Shown one piece after another: positions 22,185 to 34,380 of a DNA stretch of 64,000 bases. The position numbers and the translations under genes were made by a program. Source of the stretch: Cephalopachus bancanus. Its lineage: Eukaryota; Chordata; Mammalia; Primates; Tarsiidae. The notes below the pieces were generated by a model that was not told the DNA's origin, made no database searches, and saw only the letters and a list, made by a program, of their open reading frames with translations. How positions within the stretch are numbered: position 1 is the stretch's first letter; each line of letters begins with the position of its first letter. Where the stretch lies: contig JAPVLO010000161.1 of NCBI GenBank assembly GCA_027257055.1, positions 3,162,001 to 3,226,000 on the forward strand, read 5' to 3'.

Positions 22185-23345
22185 AAACATAAAATGTATC
22201 ATCCTAATCATTTTTAAATGTACATTTCAGTAGTGATAATTTCATTCACATGGTTATGCAACCTATGCAGACTTTTTATACCAAACGTGTTAAAGCACCA
22301 TATATTAGCTCAATTTAAACTCATAAGAAACCACCTTAATAAAAGGATGTTTATTTTCTATTTTACAAATGAGGGCCTTTGAAATGGAATAAACTGAGGC
22401 AAAGTCATAATGCTAAGGTGGTAATATGTTCATACCTTATCTGATCAGTATTGAGGTTATACCACATTATCCTTATTGCTGATGTTTTAGTATCTATTTT
22501 CCAGTAGATTCAGCAATAACTCACTGTGTCTCAGATTCTATAACTTTATTTATAATCAGAGCAGAATCAGCCCTGGAGCAGAATCAGCCCTGGAGCTCAA
22601 GATTCCCTGCTGGTCTCACAAATGAGTGGTAGCTGGTTCACCTTCCCTGAACAAGTGCAAGATCAGTCCACCTTGGAGACCAGCGTGACTCACGATTCTT
22701 AGAGGGCTGGCTGGCCATGGTCTGTGAGAACTGGAAGGACTCTTAAAAACTAGAGGTTCAGCTTCTTGACAGCCACATACAAAGGCAGAGAAATGAAGCA
22801 GAGGTACTGGTGAACAAGTATCCTTCTGCTTTGGGCTGCTTTAACATCTCAGGCAACAGCAGGGAGTAAGGAAGGGGCTGCTTCCATGTGCTTAAGATCA
22901 GGAAGGGAAAATAATGCAAGTAGAACTATTCCGCCCCCCACACTTCTCCTCTCAGAAACCTGGAAGAGAATTGTGTACAGGGAGGAGAGCTGGATTTCCC
23001 ACCATTGTCCTCATTCCTCTTCACTTGAAAGTGAAATAGTCTGCCTCTAAAAACTCAGACCTACTGGGAGCCAACTCTTCCAACTTCTGTAAGTGTGCTA
23101 AAGTTTCTCTGCACAGGAAAAACTGATCTTGGGTGACAGAGCAGGTTATAGCATGCCCAGTACAGGACTCCTGAGCACTAACAACACTTACCCTCTTTCA
23201 CCTTCAAGACCAGCTTTCCAACAGGTCTAGTAAGTGACTGTTTATGTGGTAGGTGCCCAAAGTCTCTGAGGGCCACCTGAAGGAGCAGTTGTCACCATAC
23301 CTAAGTTCCAATGTTAAGATAATCCTTTAGGAAAATATGTCATAT
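22185..23345. other. Mostly unique intron with a 17-bp tandem doublet
   Basis: GCAGAATCAGCCCTGGA occurs twice in tandem at 22561-22577 and 22578-22594. A possible reversed MIR core lies near 22340-22440 (TTTTACAAATGAGGGCC). No gene was recognised. Confidence 0.45.
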
Positions 23346-23349
23346 GTTG

Positions 23350-24180
23350 ATTTTTTTTTACTCTTTTACTTTGAAATAACTTGAGACATACAGAAAAGTT
23401 GCAAAACTACTACGGGAAGTTTCCATATATCCTTTGCTTAGCTTCCCCTAATGTTAATAGCTTATAAGACCATAGTACAAACATCTAAAGCAGGAAATTA
23501 ACATTCATATGATACTATTAACTATATCTACAGACCTAATTCAACATTTGCCTGTTTCCCCAATTATGTCTTTCTCTGATCCAGGAGTTCATCCAGGGAA
23601 GGGAAAAGCAAGTATCTAGCAAAGAGGGGACGGATTTCTAGGATCCAGGACCCCATACTGCTATCATGTCTCCTTAGTCTCCTTCCATCTGAAACAATTT
23701 ATTGATGTTTCTTTGTCTTTTGTCATCTTGACATCTTTCAGTCCAGTTTATTTTGTAAAATATTCCTCCATCAGTGTGAGTTTGTATAATGTTTTCTTCT
23801 GATTAGATTGCAGGTATACATTTTTGGCAGGAATACCAAAGGAATGATGTGCCCCTCTTGGTGCATCAGATCAGGAGCACATAAAGTATTATTACTCTGA
23901 TGTTAACTTTGATCACTTGGTTTTAGGTAGTGTCTACCAGTTTCTCCACTGTAAAATTATTATTTTCTTCTCATTCAAATTAATAAGAGTCTTGTGGAAA
24001 GCTACTTTGAAACTATGCAAATACCTGTTTCTTGTCATACTTTCATACCCACTAATGTTAGTACTCATCAATGATTTTCGGCCTTAATAAATATTACTAT
24101 GATTTTTATGTAATGGTAAGACATATGATTTTCAACTGGCTAAGGCATTCTGTATCTGGTTTAGCTATTCAGGAGAGCTA
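23350..24180 (+). repeat. L1M-type LINE 3' UTR, forward
   Basis: TTGAAATAACTTGAGACATAC then AGAAAAGTTGCAAAACTAC is the classic old-L1 3' UTR. CAACATTTGCCTGTTTCCC and TGTCTCCTTAGTCTCCTTCC follow in order. It is non-coding. Confidence 0.82.
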
Positions 24181-24319
24181 GCCTGTTGTAGAAAGAGCAT
24201 GAACTGGGCAGTCCAGCGGGCCAGGTCACAGCTCTGAGAGGTTTAGTTCTGAGGGGCCCTGTAGAAGTGAGGCAACATGAGGTCACAAAGCCTTGGATAT
24301 AGGAGATGCATAGAAAGAC

Positions 24320-24424
24320 AAAGGTATGAGACCACAGTTCCACCTCCAACAGATAGTGCTGTGTAACCTTGGGCAGTTTACTTAATGCCTCTGAACTGCT
24401 GCTCTTTAGTTTTTTTGTTTTTAA
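24320..24424 (+). repeat. MIR SINE fragment, forward
   Basis: GCTGTGTAACCTTGGGCAG and TTACTTAATGCCTCTGAAC are the MIR core. The fragment appears cut by the L1 3' end that follows. Confidence 0.75.
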
Positions 24425-24600
24425 AAAGTGGTGACAGTGGTGGGAAACCATGGAGGGGGGATGGGACTAATGGTAGTAAACATCTGTCTGGGGATGAGGA
24501 GACACCTGTTATCAACAAGAGGGCCTAAATGGAGCATATTTGTATACCTAACCCTTAACTGTACCCCACGATATCAAAATAAAAAATATTGATAAAAAAA
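24425..24600 (+). repeat. L1 3' end, primate-type
   Basis: A G-rich run (24453-24465) is followed by TATACCTAACCCTTAACTG and TACCCCACGATATC, then an A-rich tail. The layout resembles the prosimian/primate L1 3' end. A sister copy lies at 60215-60375 (ATGTACCTAACCC... GTACCCCAC). It is heavily 5' truncated. Confidence 0.7.
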
Positions 24601-25650
24601 GTCTCGATATAAAATCTTTAGAATTATATGGCTCACAATAATAAGTACTGAGTAAATTTTTCCACTCTGTTAGTCTTGCTGGTGCCCCACCAGTGACTTC
24701 CTTTCCTCCCCCAAGAAAAACTCTAGCACATATTAGAGAAATTAATTCATTACAGCCAAATCAGTCAGCTCTCTAGGATCAGGCCTTTTAGGAAGTGGGA
24801 TTTAAAATGGCTATGTTTTGAAGGAGTAGAGAAATATCAGAGAGCTATTAAATATGGCCATGTCATCAGTCCATGAAATTTGAGAAGTAGTGCCCTGTGG
24901 AGGGAGAATCAGCAGGACCTCAGTAAGTTTTGGAGAAACAGGACATAACCCAGAAAAGCATAGGTGATTGGCCCCAATGGAATATTGGTAGCAAAGACAG
25001 CCTTTATAATGTATAATTAGATTTCATCCAAGTTCCCTTCTACCTAAGCGCTGCTTTTCTTTTTGAGGAGGCTTTTAACTTAATTTCCATTGAATGTATT
25101 TGTGTAGGGTGAGATTTTTTTAAAACTCCATTCTCTAACCACCTGAGTGCTTCTCTCCTCCCCTTTCCCTTACCCCACCCCATTCCTAACCTCTTTGTCT
25201 TAGGCTTCCAACCCCAAGAGATGTTTTAACAAAACAGAGTCTCTTCATACAGAGCAAGTACAGCTTTCACTGGTTCTAGCAAGCATTCACAGAGTGTACT
25301 TATATGTTTTAGGACAGAGGGTGCTTTGAGCACCCTGCCTGAGAAGGGTGCCCATTCTCAATGAATGTGGATTCAGGGAACATATCAATTCACTGCCAGT
25401 GAAACAATGACAGAGATTTTAATGGTAGGTTTGCTGTCTAAAAGATGGAGCAATGACATGGGAGAGGCGATGTCAGACTTCTAGCATCTGTGGGTCCCAG
25501 AATACATACTTTCTAGTAAGTATCTCTTATGGTCAGAGGTGAGAGTGATATCTATATCAGTCCTTCCTGTTACCTTTTTAAGCATTACAGATAAATGTAA
25601 TTTATGATGTATTGAGTTGCAGTAGCAGAATGCCGAATAGTGACATTGTT
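24601..25650. other. Unique intronic sequence, nothing recognised
   Basis: No gene, RNA gene or repeat was recognised. Confidence 0.4.
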
Positions 25651-25654
25651 AGTG

Positions 25655-26080
25655 TATTCATGTCCTGTGGCTGCTGTAATGAATCACCACAAATTTGGTG
25701 TCTTAAAACAACAGAAATTTATCTTCCTGGCATTCTGGAGGCTAGAAATTGAACATTGGTTTCACTAGGTCAAAATCAAGTTGTCAGTAGGACCATACTC
25801 CCCCCAGAGGCCCTAGAAGATAATTGTTCCTTCCTTCTTCCTGCTTCTGGTGGCTGTTGACATTTCTTGGATTGTGGCAGTATCACTCCATTATCTGCTT
25901 CTCTCTTCTCTTTAGTGTATATAATCTCCCTTTGCATCCCTCCTTTAAAGACACTTGTGATGGCATTGAGGGCCTATCCAGGTAATCCACGATAATCTCC
26001 TCACTCAGGATCCTTAATTGAGTCACATCTACAAAGGCCCTTATCCCTTGTAAGATAATATTCACAGGTCCTTACAGAAC
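25655..26080 (-). repeat. MaLR (MLT1-type) LTR, reverse
   Basis: TGTGGCTGCTGTAATGAATC, CTTAAAACAACAGAAATTTATC and TTCTGGAGGCTAGAA are the reversed LTR end. CTCCTCACTCAGGATCC and TCACATCTACAAAGGCCC are further markers. It is a solitary, ancient, non-coding LTR of an endogenous retrovirus-like element with no internal genes. Confidence 0.8.
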
Positions 26081-26555
26081 ACATACAAAGCAGACAAGGA
26101 GGAGAAGGTGGTCAAAGGTCCTTTACATCTCCTTGACTAGAACAGTTCATTCCTAGGTGCAAGAGAGAAGGGAAACGTAAGTATCTAGCACAAATGGGCT
26201 GGATTTCTATGATCAATCAGTATTGTCCCCAGTAGGTTGGTATTGTGCTCAGGCAGAATCCTTTTAGCCAGAAAGAAGCACTGGAAATGGTTTATGGGTG
26301 GCCAAGAAGAGTGACTGCCACCAAGGATGTGGGCCCCACATCTCCTGGTGTGGTCAGACTGCAAAGTCTGAATGAGTATCCTGTCTTGTTTTGTGAAGGT
26401 GATGCTGTTTGAACGTCCCCGCTCAGAAGTGAAACCTTCCCTGCTTAGTCACACTAATAAGCTACTATAGTCTTGAGTTTCTAACTCTCTGCTTATATCT
26501 GGAATCCAGATGGAGGAAAGTGGGCCTGTGGTTTTATCGTGGACTCAGAAGGGGC
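26081..26555. other. Unique intron with a short echo of 23596-23650
   Basis: Bases 26166-26219 (AAGTATCTAGCACAAATGGG and GGATTTCTATGATC) resemble 23596-23650. No gene was seen. Confidence 0.5.
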
Positions 26556-26559
26556 AGAA

Positions 26560-26700
26560 CTTATAACCAACTTCCTGTGTGACCTTAAGCAAATCATTGA
26601 ATTCTTACTTCCCAAGGCTGTAGTGAAGAGGTGAAATGCAGTCCACAGGAGTGCTTTGAGTTCTAAAATGTTACTGAAATGCTAGCTGTTGTTCTTGTTG
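26560..26700 (+). repeat. MIR SINE, forward, partial
   Basis: TTCCTGTGTGACCTTAAGCAAATC is the MIR core, and the tail decays into CTAGCTGTTGTTC. Confidence 0.7.
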
Positions 26701-27209
26701 TTACTGTGAAATGGAGCCCACTGCCACCTTACAGCCTAGAAGCAGGTGCAGAGGTTTGTCCCCTTGTTGATTCCTCACTTTCCTTTCCCCTTTCGGCCAC
26801 ACCCACCACACAGTCTTTCATGCATATGCTTTCTACTGTGTATCATGTTCATTTTCCAGTTCTGAGTAGGATCATGTCTTTGGTGCTGATGTTGGTACTG
26901 CTCTCATATTCTTGAGTGCAATGCACGTAGCAAATGGAGAGTGCCAGGTGGGTTTTGGGCAGTAGTAAGATTCCTGTCATATTTCCAAACCCTAGCGTGG
27001 GTGGGAAGAAGTCCCTAAATGTGCAGCTTTTTCTACTCATGCTTGTGGTCAGGCCTGAACCACCCTATTCCTGGTGGCCTTGGTCCTGGATGTTGCAGGT
27101 AGCACTAGCAAGGACTGAAGTGGGGTGAAGATGCTAGTAACATCAGACTGTTAGCAAGTTGAGGGTGACCTGGCCTGCAGAGCAGAAGAGATGTCACACT
27201 TAGTCAGGT
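26701..27209. other. Unique intronic sequence, nothing recognised
   Basis: Short overlapping frames have no domains. No repeat was recognised. Confidence 0.4.
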
Positions 27210-27259
27210 GGCTAGATAGGAATGTGGGACTTCCGACATTCCACACTAGATGTGAGTTG

Positions 27260-27430
27260 GTAGGCGGTTCCCCACCTGGCTGTGCACTGCAGTCACCCAG
27301 AGGGCTGTACACAGAGAGGCACTTTGGCATTACCCTAGAGATTCCAATGCAGAAGTTTCCAGGTGGGGTGTTGGAATCTATATTTCTAAAAATGCCTCCA
27401 GGACTTCTGATACAGAGCCTGCCTAGCACA
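27260..27430 (+). repeat. MER5-type hAT DNA transposon relic
   Basis: TGGCTGTGCACTGCAGTCACC, then AGAGATTCCAATGCAGAAG and GAATCTATATTTCTAAAAATG follow a MER5-like order. The terminal repeats are decayed. Confidence 0.6.
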
Positions 27431-27439
27431 CGCATAAGT

Positions 27440-27650
27440 CTGTAGAAAACACCATGAGCTTTGGGGTCAGGAAAACCTGTTTTCAGTAACACTTGTGCCA
27501 CTTACTAGCTGTGTGAGCTTTGCCAGTTACCTCATCACCTTTAGATTTTAGCATTCTTAGATTTAAAACTGATATATTACTAGTACCTACCTCACAGGGT
27601 TGTGAGGATGAAATAAAACATTTATGCCTACTTTTTTGTATGTATGCATA
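27440..27650 (+). repeat. MIR SINE, forward
   Basis: CCACTTACTAGCTGTGTGAGC then TAGTACCTACCTCACAGGG and TTGTGAGGATGAAATAAAAC cover the MIR core and tail. It adjoins the MER5 relic. Confidence 0.85.
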
Positions 27651-28704
27651 TCATGGTGCTTTCAGAGACCTTAGCTTTCTTCTAATCCAACACAGAAACC
27701 CAGCAACAGACTGGCTCACATGCTCTGGCTCTGGTGCCCCAGCCACTTACCACTGATTCTGTTCTCATATAAGATTTACATAGCCCATGGCCAAACTGTT
27801 ATTGTAATTAACAATCATTCCTATAGATTTTTACTCTTTTCTCTTAAAGAGAACTCTTACTTAAAGAGACCTTATTTCATATCGTCAGCAAATCATTGTA
27901 AATTCTTGTGGTACTCACTGTGATAACATCTATCCAAATGAACATGTTTGTTCTTGATGTGAATGTCATGTGCAATTTGGGAGAATTCTGTTGTCATTTA
28001 GCATTAATTAATGCCCACTTACTGTAAAGTATTCAGAGACACCAACATCAGCTAGATTTCTAGAGCACATAGAGAGGATGGAAGAACTTGGAAGGGGCAG
28101 GGAGGCGCCAGCAGGGCTGGTTTGTGACTGAAGGTCGTGGCCGTGGGCACCCACCTCTATTGAGAGCCAGCAGGATGATGTAGGAGGCAAGTCACCATCC
28201 ACAGGTGATCAAAACACACAACTGGGCCAACCCAGCCTGGTTCCACTCACTGTCTGGGAGGAGCCTTGCCTCTCCACCTGCTCCTCTGTTGCCCCCGCTC
28301 TCCCTCTACCACCCTTTGGTGACCTCTCCTCCCAGTTGCAGCCACCCTGGATGTCGATTTTTAACCTGCTTTCATCTGACTGCACATGTCAGCTGCCAAG
28401 CCCTGGAGCATGAAGTGTGATTTGCTTGGGCCCCGGCAGTCTGCTTCCCTTGCAGCGACTTCCTGCAGCCTGCCTTTGGGGCAGAGGTTGCAAGAGTGGC
28501 CTGAAGGTAGAATTCAAGAAGTCATCTCCACACCATTACCACTTTCACCCCCCAAGCAAGTGCTCTGTTAGACTTGTTTATTGATGTTCCCTGCTTTTTC
28601 AAATGCCTCTTCCAAAAAGTAGTGTGTGTGAGATGCCACACGTGTGCACAGGACAGTGAGTGTGAGAGTGAGCAGTGCTGCTTTGGGGATGAGGAGACAA
28701 CTTT
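27651..28704. other. Unique intronic sequence, nothing recognised
   Basis: GC-richer around 28080-28560. Frames there have no recognisable domain. The TG-rich stretch near 28623-28672 is low-complexity. Confidence 0.4.
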
Positions 28705-28905
28705 ACTTTCCCTTTATTCCAGGCAGTTCAGTGCAATGGAAACTGCAACAATTGTAGACCTGGAGTTCAACCCACTATCGTGTGATTGGGCCTCAATTTT
28801 CTCATCTGTAAAAGGGGATAATTTTACCCATCTAATAGAATTGTTTAAAAGTGTGATGAAGTGCTACATGCCATATATGGTACTTAATAATCACTTGGTA
28901 ATTTA
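28705..28905 (+). repeat. MIR SINE, forward
   Basis: CTCAATTTTCTCATCTGTAAA, GGGGATAATTTTACCC and TACTTAATAATCACTTGG run through the MIR core and tail. The head begins at the CAGTTCAGTGCAATGGAAAC stretch. Confidence 0.82.
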
Positions 28906-31900
28906 AAAGGTCAGTGATCGTTGATGGTAATTATTTCCCTCATCTTTTCATCTTTGTGTCCACCCCTCAGGTATGTGCTTTCTCTCTCTTTGTGAGAGAG
29001 GCACGAGCAGGCTCCCTGACTTAAGGAGGGACAGCTCTGAGTGCACCAAGGGGCTCAATCACAAAATCACACAGAAGCACTTTCAATTCTTTTGCCCACA
29101 ACTTGTATCATTAAAATAGAGTGAAAAGACACGTACTTGTTGTCCTGGTGAGGAAAAGTTACCTTGATCTCTAGTTTTTCTGCTGTGTGGTTGAATTGAA
29201 TTGCAGTGTGTGGTTGCGGGAATGGGGCAGGGGGCGGTCCACCATGGTAGGGTAATGAGCTAGTCTGTTTAATAGGGATAGGGATATGTCACGTATAGAG
29301 ATGCAGATGCCTGATTTTAAGACTCTGGCTGCAGATAAATATGCTTAACTCAAATTTTACTGAACATAATTTAATCTTTCTCTGATGATTAAAAGGCTTT
29401 TCAGAATCTTCTGAGTCATTTTGTTCAACAGCACTTTTTGCTACTTCCAAGGTATGGAAGTAACAGAAGAGAAATGGTGGGAAACAGAGATCTTTGCTGG
29501 AACACCCACTGGACTTGCGGTATCCTCCTCTCGGTTTCTAAGGGCCCTCAGGCCACACTCTTCAAGTTTCCAAGAGAGTGAGAAGAGCCTAGAAAAGGCT
29601 GAACACAAAGCCTGACAACAGCAAAATTCCCCTTTCAAGGGTGTTATTTAGTAAAGGCAAGCCCTTGAGCCCATTGTACATCCTGGACTCTGCACCTGCC
29701 TGAGGCCACCCCTCCTTTCAAGGGTTGGGAGCCTGGGGCACCCAGGCTGCTGCAGCTCAGCCTGAAGTGGCCCACAGCAATGCTTCAATTCACAGTGAAA
29801 TGATTTCCTCTGCCTCATATAATTTAACCTGCCCACATTGCTAAACTTCTATATTACACATTTCTGTCAGGATGTCAGAAGAAATGATAAGCCTCCTTGA
29901 AATGGCAACCTCTATTACATGCTAAGAACATTGCACTGGGCTCTCCCCACCCCCACTCCTTCTGGTACATTTCTGAGATTTTTAGCATGGTCTCTCAAGT
30001 ATAAAGAATACCCTACTTCATGACCCCAGCCTCTTGTTAGCTGATAGATGAAATCTTTTCTTAAGCTGACTCTCTTGTCTATTATGTTTTCAAAATTCAA
30101 GGTTTCTCTTTAGATTCTTGGATGGCTGCCAAGTGGCCGGGCTTTGTTAGTAGGTGAATTGCTCCTCTCCTTTTTTGATCCTTAAACAGGAAGTAGTTGG
30201 TTTTTAGGGTGAAGGAAAGGGGGAGGTGTCTTCCACCTCTTTTCTCCCTTTGCTATTGTTTCCAGGCAGTTGGTAGGGAATTTTTTTAGGACTTTCTCCT
30301 CGGGGACCATACCTTGGGAATAAATGGAAAAGCCATTGCCTTGTCTGATTGGTGCTCATATTTTCTACTAGATTGTGTCACCCAGAATTTGTTGTGGAGA
30401 TACTTGGCAGTGTTGCTCTGCATCTGACTACAGTATAGACCACTGAGGAAGAATAGCGCAAAGTGTTTCATCTCTGCACAGAGGAAATTTGAGAGATCTC
30501 GGGGCAACTGCTCTAATGCAAGTAGAAAGAGGCCACGGATGATGCAGCTGCCTGTTCTTCTTTGCAACTATTTTCTATATGAGTCTCCTCAGAAACAACC
30601 AAAATGTGGATAGGCCATCCATGTGACAGCTCATGCCTCTTTTCATTAGCTTGGTTGTGTTGTTTCCCCTGGAAAGAAGAGCTAAGACTGAGTTCCATTT
30701 AAGCTGAAAAGAGAAGAAGGACAAATGCCATATTGCTACCCTTATTTGTACACTTGTATTACCAAAATCCACATTTTTCTTCAAGTCATTAGTCATGTGC
30801 CTTTTTCCCCCTTTTCCCCCTTTGTCTCACTAGATTCTGAGGGAACAGATTTCTTTCTGCATGACAGTTAGTGGTGGGAAAATACTGTTTGCTGACCATT
30901 CTTGAATTTGTGAAGCACAATCTAGTTCTTGTTTAGAAAGACTCTGGGACAAGAGTCTAGGAGAAATAGAAGGTGTCTGGTTCCCAAAGGGATACCTTCA
31001 ATTCTGGGTGTAAACTGAGTATGTTTCTATGCTAAGTTCCTGGCCCATTAGTGGACTTTCATGTACTTCAAACCCAAGTCACCAGTCTGGTAGCTAAGCT
31101 ATTGTAGTCTGGGATCAAAGTGAGCCCCAGCTCTTTTAAAACTTCAGGCTGGTTGTATCCAAAGAAGACATTTTTGCCAGTGTTCTCAGTTACTTTTTGG
31201 GCACCATCCCAGAGTGTAACCTAACTAAATCTAAACTCAGACAAGGCACTGTTTGTTTTGCAAAATACATAGCCTAATGACCTGGACTTAATTGCCTGCA
31301 AAACTGAAGTAATAAAAGCTGCATTCCAGGCTCCTCTGCAGCTCAGAGGTGATGGGCCAGGTATTGGAATGTGGACCTGGGAGCCTCAAGTACATATTGA
31401 GTGGGCCACACTCTAAGGTTCAGTAAGACTCTCTGCCACGTAAACCGAGGACACCAAAGCCAGACTGAGTGGCAGAGGAGCTCATGGTCCTCATGACAAA
31501 ACCAGCCCTAGTCCTCGGTGTACTCTCACTGTTTCACGACTAATCTTTATGACAGAAAAATTAGAATTCTGTCAAAAAGTGAAGGACCTAACATTGACCA
31601 AGCAGCCCCCAGGGATCCAGCACCTATAGGTGTTAGTTCATTAAATCATTTCCACAGACACATGAGGCGGAGGCATTACTTTCCATATTGTACAGTTGAT
31701 GGACTAGTACAGTTCAAAACCAGGTTTGTAGCAAAGCAAGGCAGCACAGCTCCAAAACCTGCCCACTTTCCGCTTTTGCTTCTCTCCATTTCCCCAGAAG
31801 TATGTGCAAAGTGCCATAGAAGATCCAAGGAGGGTCTAGAGAGGTCAGCTGGACTTCCCAAAGTGGTGGCAGCAGGACTATGTCCTGAGAGAAAGGGCCT

Positions 31901-32239
31901 GTCAGAGAAGGAGACAGGCAACATGAGAAAGAGCACCGTGGTCTTAAAGAAGGGTCTCTGGCACTTCCAGCCGTAAGCCCTTGCTTAATACTTCACCTGT
32001 CTCTGCCTCCTTTTCCTTGTCTGTATGGTATTGCTCAAAGTGTTCACACCACAACGCTTCAGTATGAGAAAACTTGTAACAATGCCTGCACAGTGCCTAG
32101 CTGGTGCCTGGTCAGTCCTGCGTTTCTCCACCCTTCGAAGACATGGACACATGGAAAGGTATGATGTGCTCAAGAAAAACTGGGAGATTTGTATACCTGG
32201 AAGGTGTGAGTCCTGGGTTTGGGAAAGGAAAGGGGTAAG
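28906..32239. other. Long unique stretch, nothing recognised
   Basis: 3.3 kb without a repeat family that I can name confidently. Frames at 29421-29638 and 31518-31976 are the larger ones and have no domain or credible splice context. C/T-rich runs occur near 30803-30822. Low repeat density here may be worth a conservation check. Confidence 0.4.
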
Positions 32240-32400
32240 TGATGACAGACAAATCTAGGAAGGCATTGGGTGTCAGGTCATAAAGGACCTTGAAAACCCA
32301 CTAGGTTAGTTGAAGACTTGGTTTCATGGGGAAACAAGATGATAAGATTTTCATTAGGGAAGATGATGACCGCAGTAAGGGTTGGAAAAGTCACCCTGAA
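32240..32400 (-). repeat. L2 LINE fragment, reverse
   Basis: GGTCATAAAGGACCTTGAAAA then GACTTGGTTTCATGGGG resembles the reversed L2 text around GGGCCTTGTAGGCC and the following TTTGGACTTTATC. Confidence 0.55.
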
Positions 32401-32764
32401 CAATTTGTATAGCTTAAAGGAAGAAAAAAAAGGAAGTCTTATTTTCAAGTGACACAATGGTTGTCATAGCTCATCCGTCCTGGAACACTTCAATAATGTC
32501 AACAGGCACACCTTGAATTACTGCAGAGATTTTGTTTCCCAAATATGTTTGTACTTACCCTCCCTTTTAATCTTTAAACCATCCTTTTGAGAGAGGGAAG
32601 ACAGGGATTTTTCTCAATTATGTACTGCTGTGAGCCTGGCTAAATTACTGAAGGTGGATTATGGGCTCAGCAGTGGAATCCGAATCCCTGCATTCCCACC
32701 CCAGACTTCCCACCATTTTCCCCTTACCTACACATCCTATTTGAAGCTATACTTCATTCTCTCT
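32401..32764. other. Unique intronic sequence, nothing recognised
   Basis: No repeat or gene was recognised. Confidence 0.4.
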
Positions 32765-33000
32765 GAGGCACTGTGGTGGTAATGATAATGTTGTTAACAC
32801 TAATAATGATTATACTAACAGTTCACCTTTAGAGAACGTTCAGTTACTAGGATGAATGTGCAAGGAATTTGCTGTTAGTTTTATTAGTTATCATCTCTTT
32901 CTTACAACTAAGAAAACCGAAATATAATGAAATAAATTATCCTAGGACACATAGCAGAGATATGGTAGGATGGGGTCACACCCTTCTTAGGTTCATTTGC
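32765..33000 (-). repeat. MIR SINE, reverse
   Basis: ATAATGATTATACTAACAG, TAAGAAAACCGAAATATAATG and AGGACACATAGCAGAGATATGG follow the reversed MIR pattern. The copy is diverged. Confidence 0.6.
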
Positions 33001-33199
33001 CAGGTGAGAAGTTGTCAATTCATACGGTCCTCCTTGGCACTTGGGGCAAGTGGTAGTAGGAATGGGCTGTCAGAACATCAGTGACCTGCCCCTGACCTTG
33101 CAACAACCAGAACAACTTCACTTTTGTCTGTTTCACATATTGTCCTTTCTCAGAAGTGTTTACTTGAAAAAGTGTTTTTAAGTAGCTTTTTTAAAAAAC

Positions 33200-33400
33200 T
33201 TTTTAAAAAAGCAATTAAAAAGAAGATGCATTGATAGACATGTTACAGGCTGGCTAAATGAACAGATATATGATAAAAACAAATACAGTACAATGTATCA
33301 GAATGTCAGTGGTGAGTCTATAGATGTTCTCTATAAAATTCTTTCCACTTTTCTATATGTTTGAAAATGCCCCAAATATGACTAAAACATTTCTAAAGGT
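33200..33400 (+). repeat. Old L1 3' end, forward
   Basis: GTTCTCTATAAAATTCTTTCC then ACTTTTCTATATGTTTGAAAATG matches the terminal 3' UTR of ancient L1M elements, before an A-rich decayed tail. Confidence 0.65.
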
Positions 33401-34009
33401 TCTTTCAGATGTTTTGAAATGTAATTTCCTATGCTTCTCTCTATGTGCCATGGTTGCATTAATGCACAACTATGGGACATGTGGTAGATCTCCTAGTCGT
33501 TATTGGATCTTGTCGTTTGAAAAAAAAAATCTGCTGTAAAGAATAAAATCAATCATCAGTCATTTGGTTCTCCACCTTCCTACACCTAAATTTTGAATTG
33601 ATGAGTTTGATTGGTTTCAGATACTTTCATGGAAAACTGTAGGTCTGTATGTCTCCAGATGAAAAATGGGTTTAGATATAAACATCTCCTGTTTCAAGGC
33701 AGCGAGTTGTTTTGGACCCATCTCTAGTAGAGGTTTCTTGGAGCTCTCCAGCCACAATAAAGGCACAGTGTTCCTATTCATTCACTTTGGCAGAACCTTA
33801 AGAGTAAGGATAGAAATACTCAACTAGTAAAATCCAGAAACCTGTAGAAAACCCCAGCAGAAAGTAAAGTCTAGTATTTGAGGGCTCGGCTGTATTTTTC
33901 TTTTCATAACACTTGGTTACAACACAGTCTTCCCATTTAACATTCTGACTTTAGCATGAGTGGGAGCTTCATACCCCCTTGGTAGGGCATTAGAGCCTGT
34001 GTTATAGTG
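33401..34009. other. Unique intronic sequence, nothing recognised
   Basis: No confident repeat, exon or RNA gene was found. Confidence 0.4.
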
Positions 34010-34380
34010 CACAATGTATGGACTTTGTCCAGCTTATTAGGATAACCTTGCCAGCAAGTTCCAGGGAGTTTATCAAGGAGTTTTGCCAAACTGCGATAAA
34101 TCAGCACATGGAGCAGCCTCTGATGACTGGTAAACTTGGGAGCACCAATTAACTGACAGAAACTGCACTTGTCAATCTTTTGAGGTCATGGAAGTAGATC
34201 TCTTGGCTTTCTCCCCTTCTCCAAGTCTTCACCCACTGCTCGTTGGTAGACTGAGCACGGCCTTGCACCACATGAAGCACACCTCCCACCTTTGTTCTTG
34301 TGTGTTTGCTGAGTAATTAATCTCATTGTGCTAGTATGGAAATAGTCTATTAGAACACTCAGGTGAGACAACATGGAGAG
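34010..34380. promoter_or_regulatory. Candidate conserved intronic block C
   Basis: Repeat-free, with TTATTAGGATAACC near 34034, TTATCAAGG near 34070, NFI half-site-like TTGCCAA near 34083 and ACCAATTAACTG near 34144. It has a mixed motif texture and retained CpGs. Regulatory function is only inferred. Confidence 0.3.

Noticed and set aside
25655..26080. Possible endogenous retrovirus genes next to the MaLR LTR
   Set aside because: Only a solitary decayed LTR is present. No gag-, pol- or env-like frame lies alongside.
31518..31976. 152-codon frame in the repeat-poor stretch
   Set aside because: Low-complexity charged text with no domain and an antisense shadow at 31676-31936.
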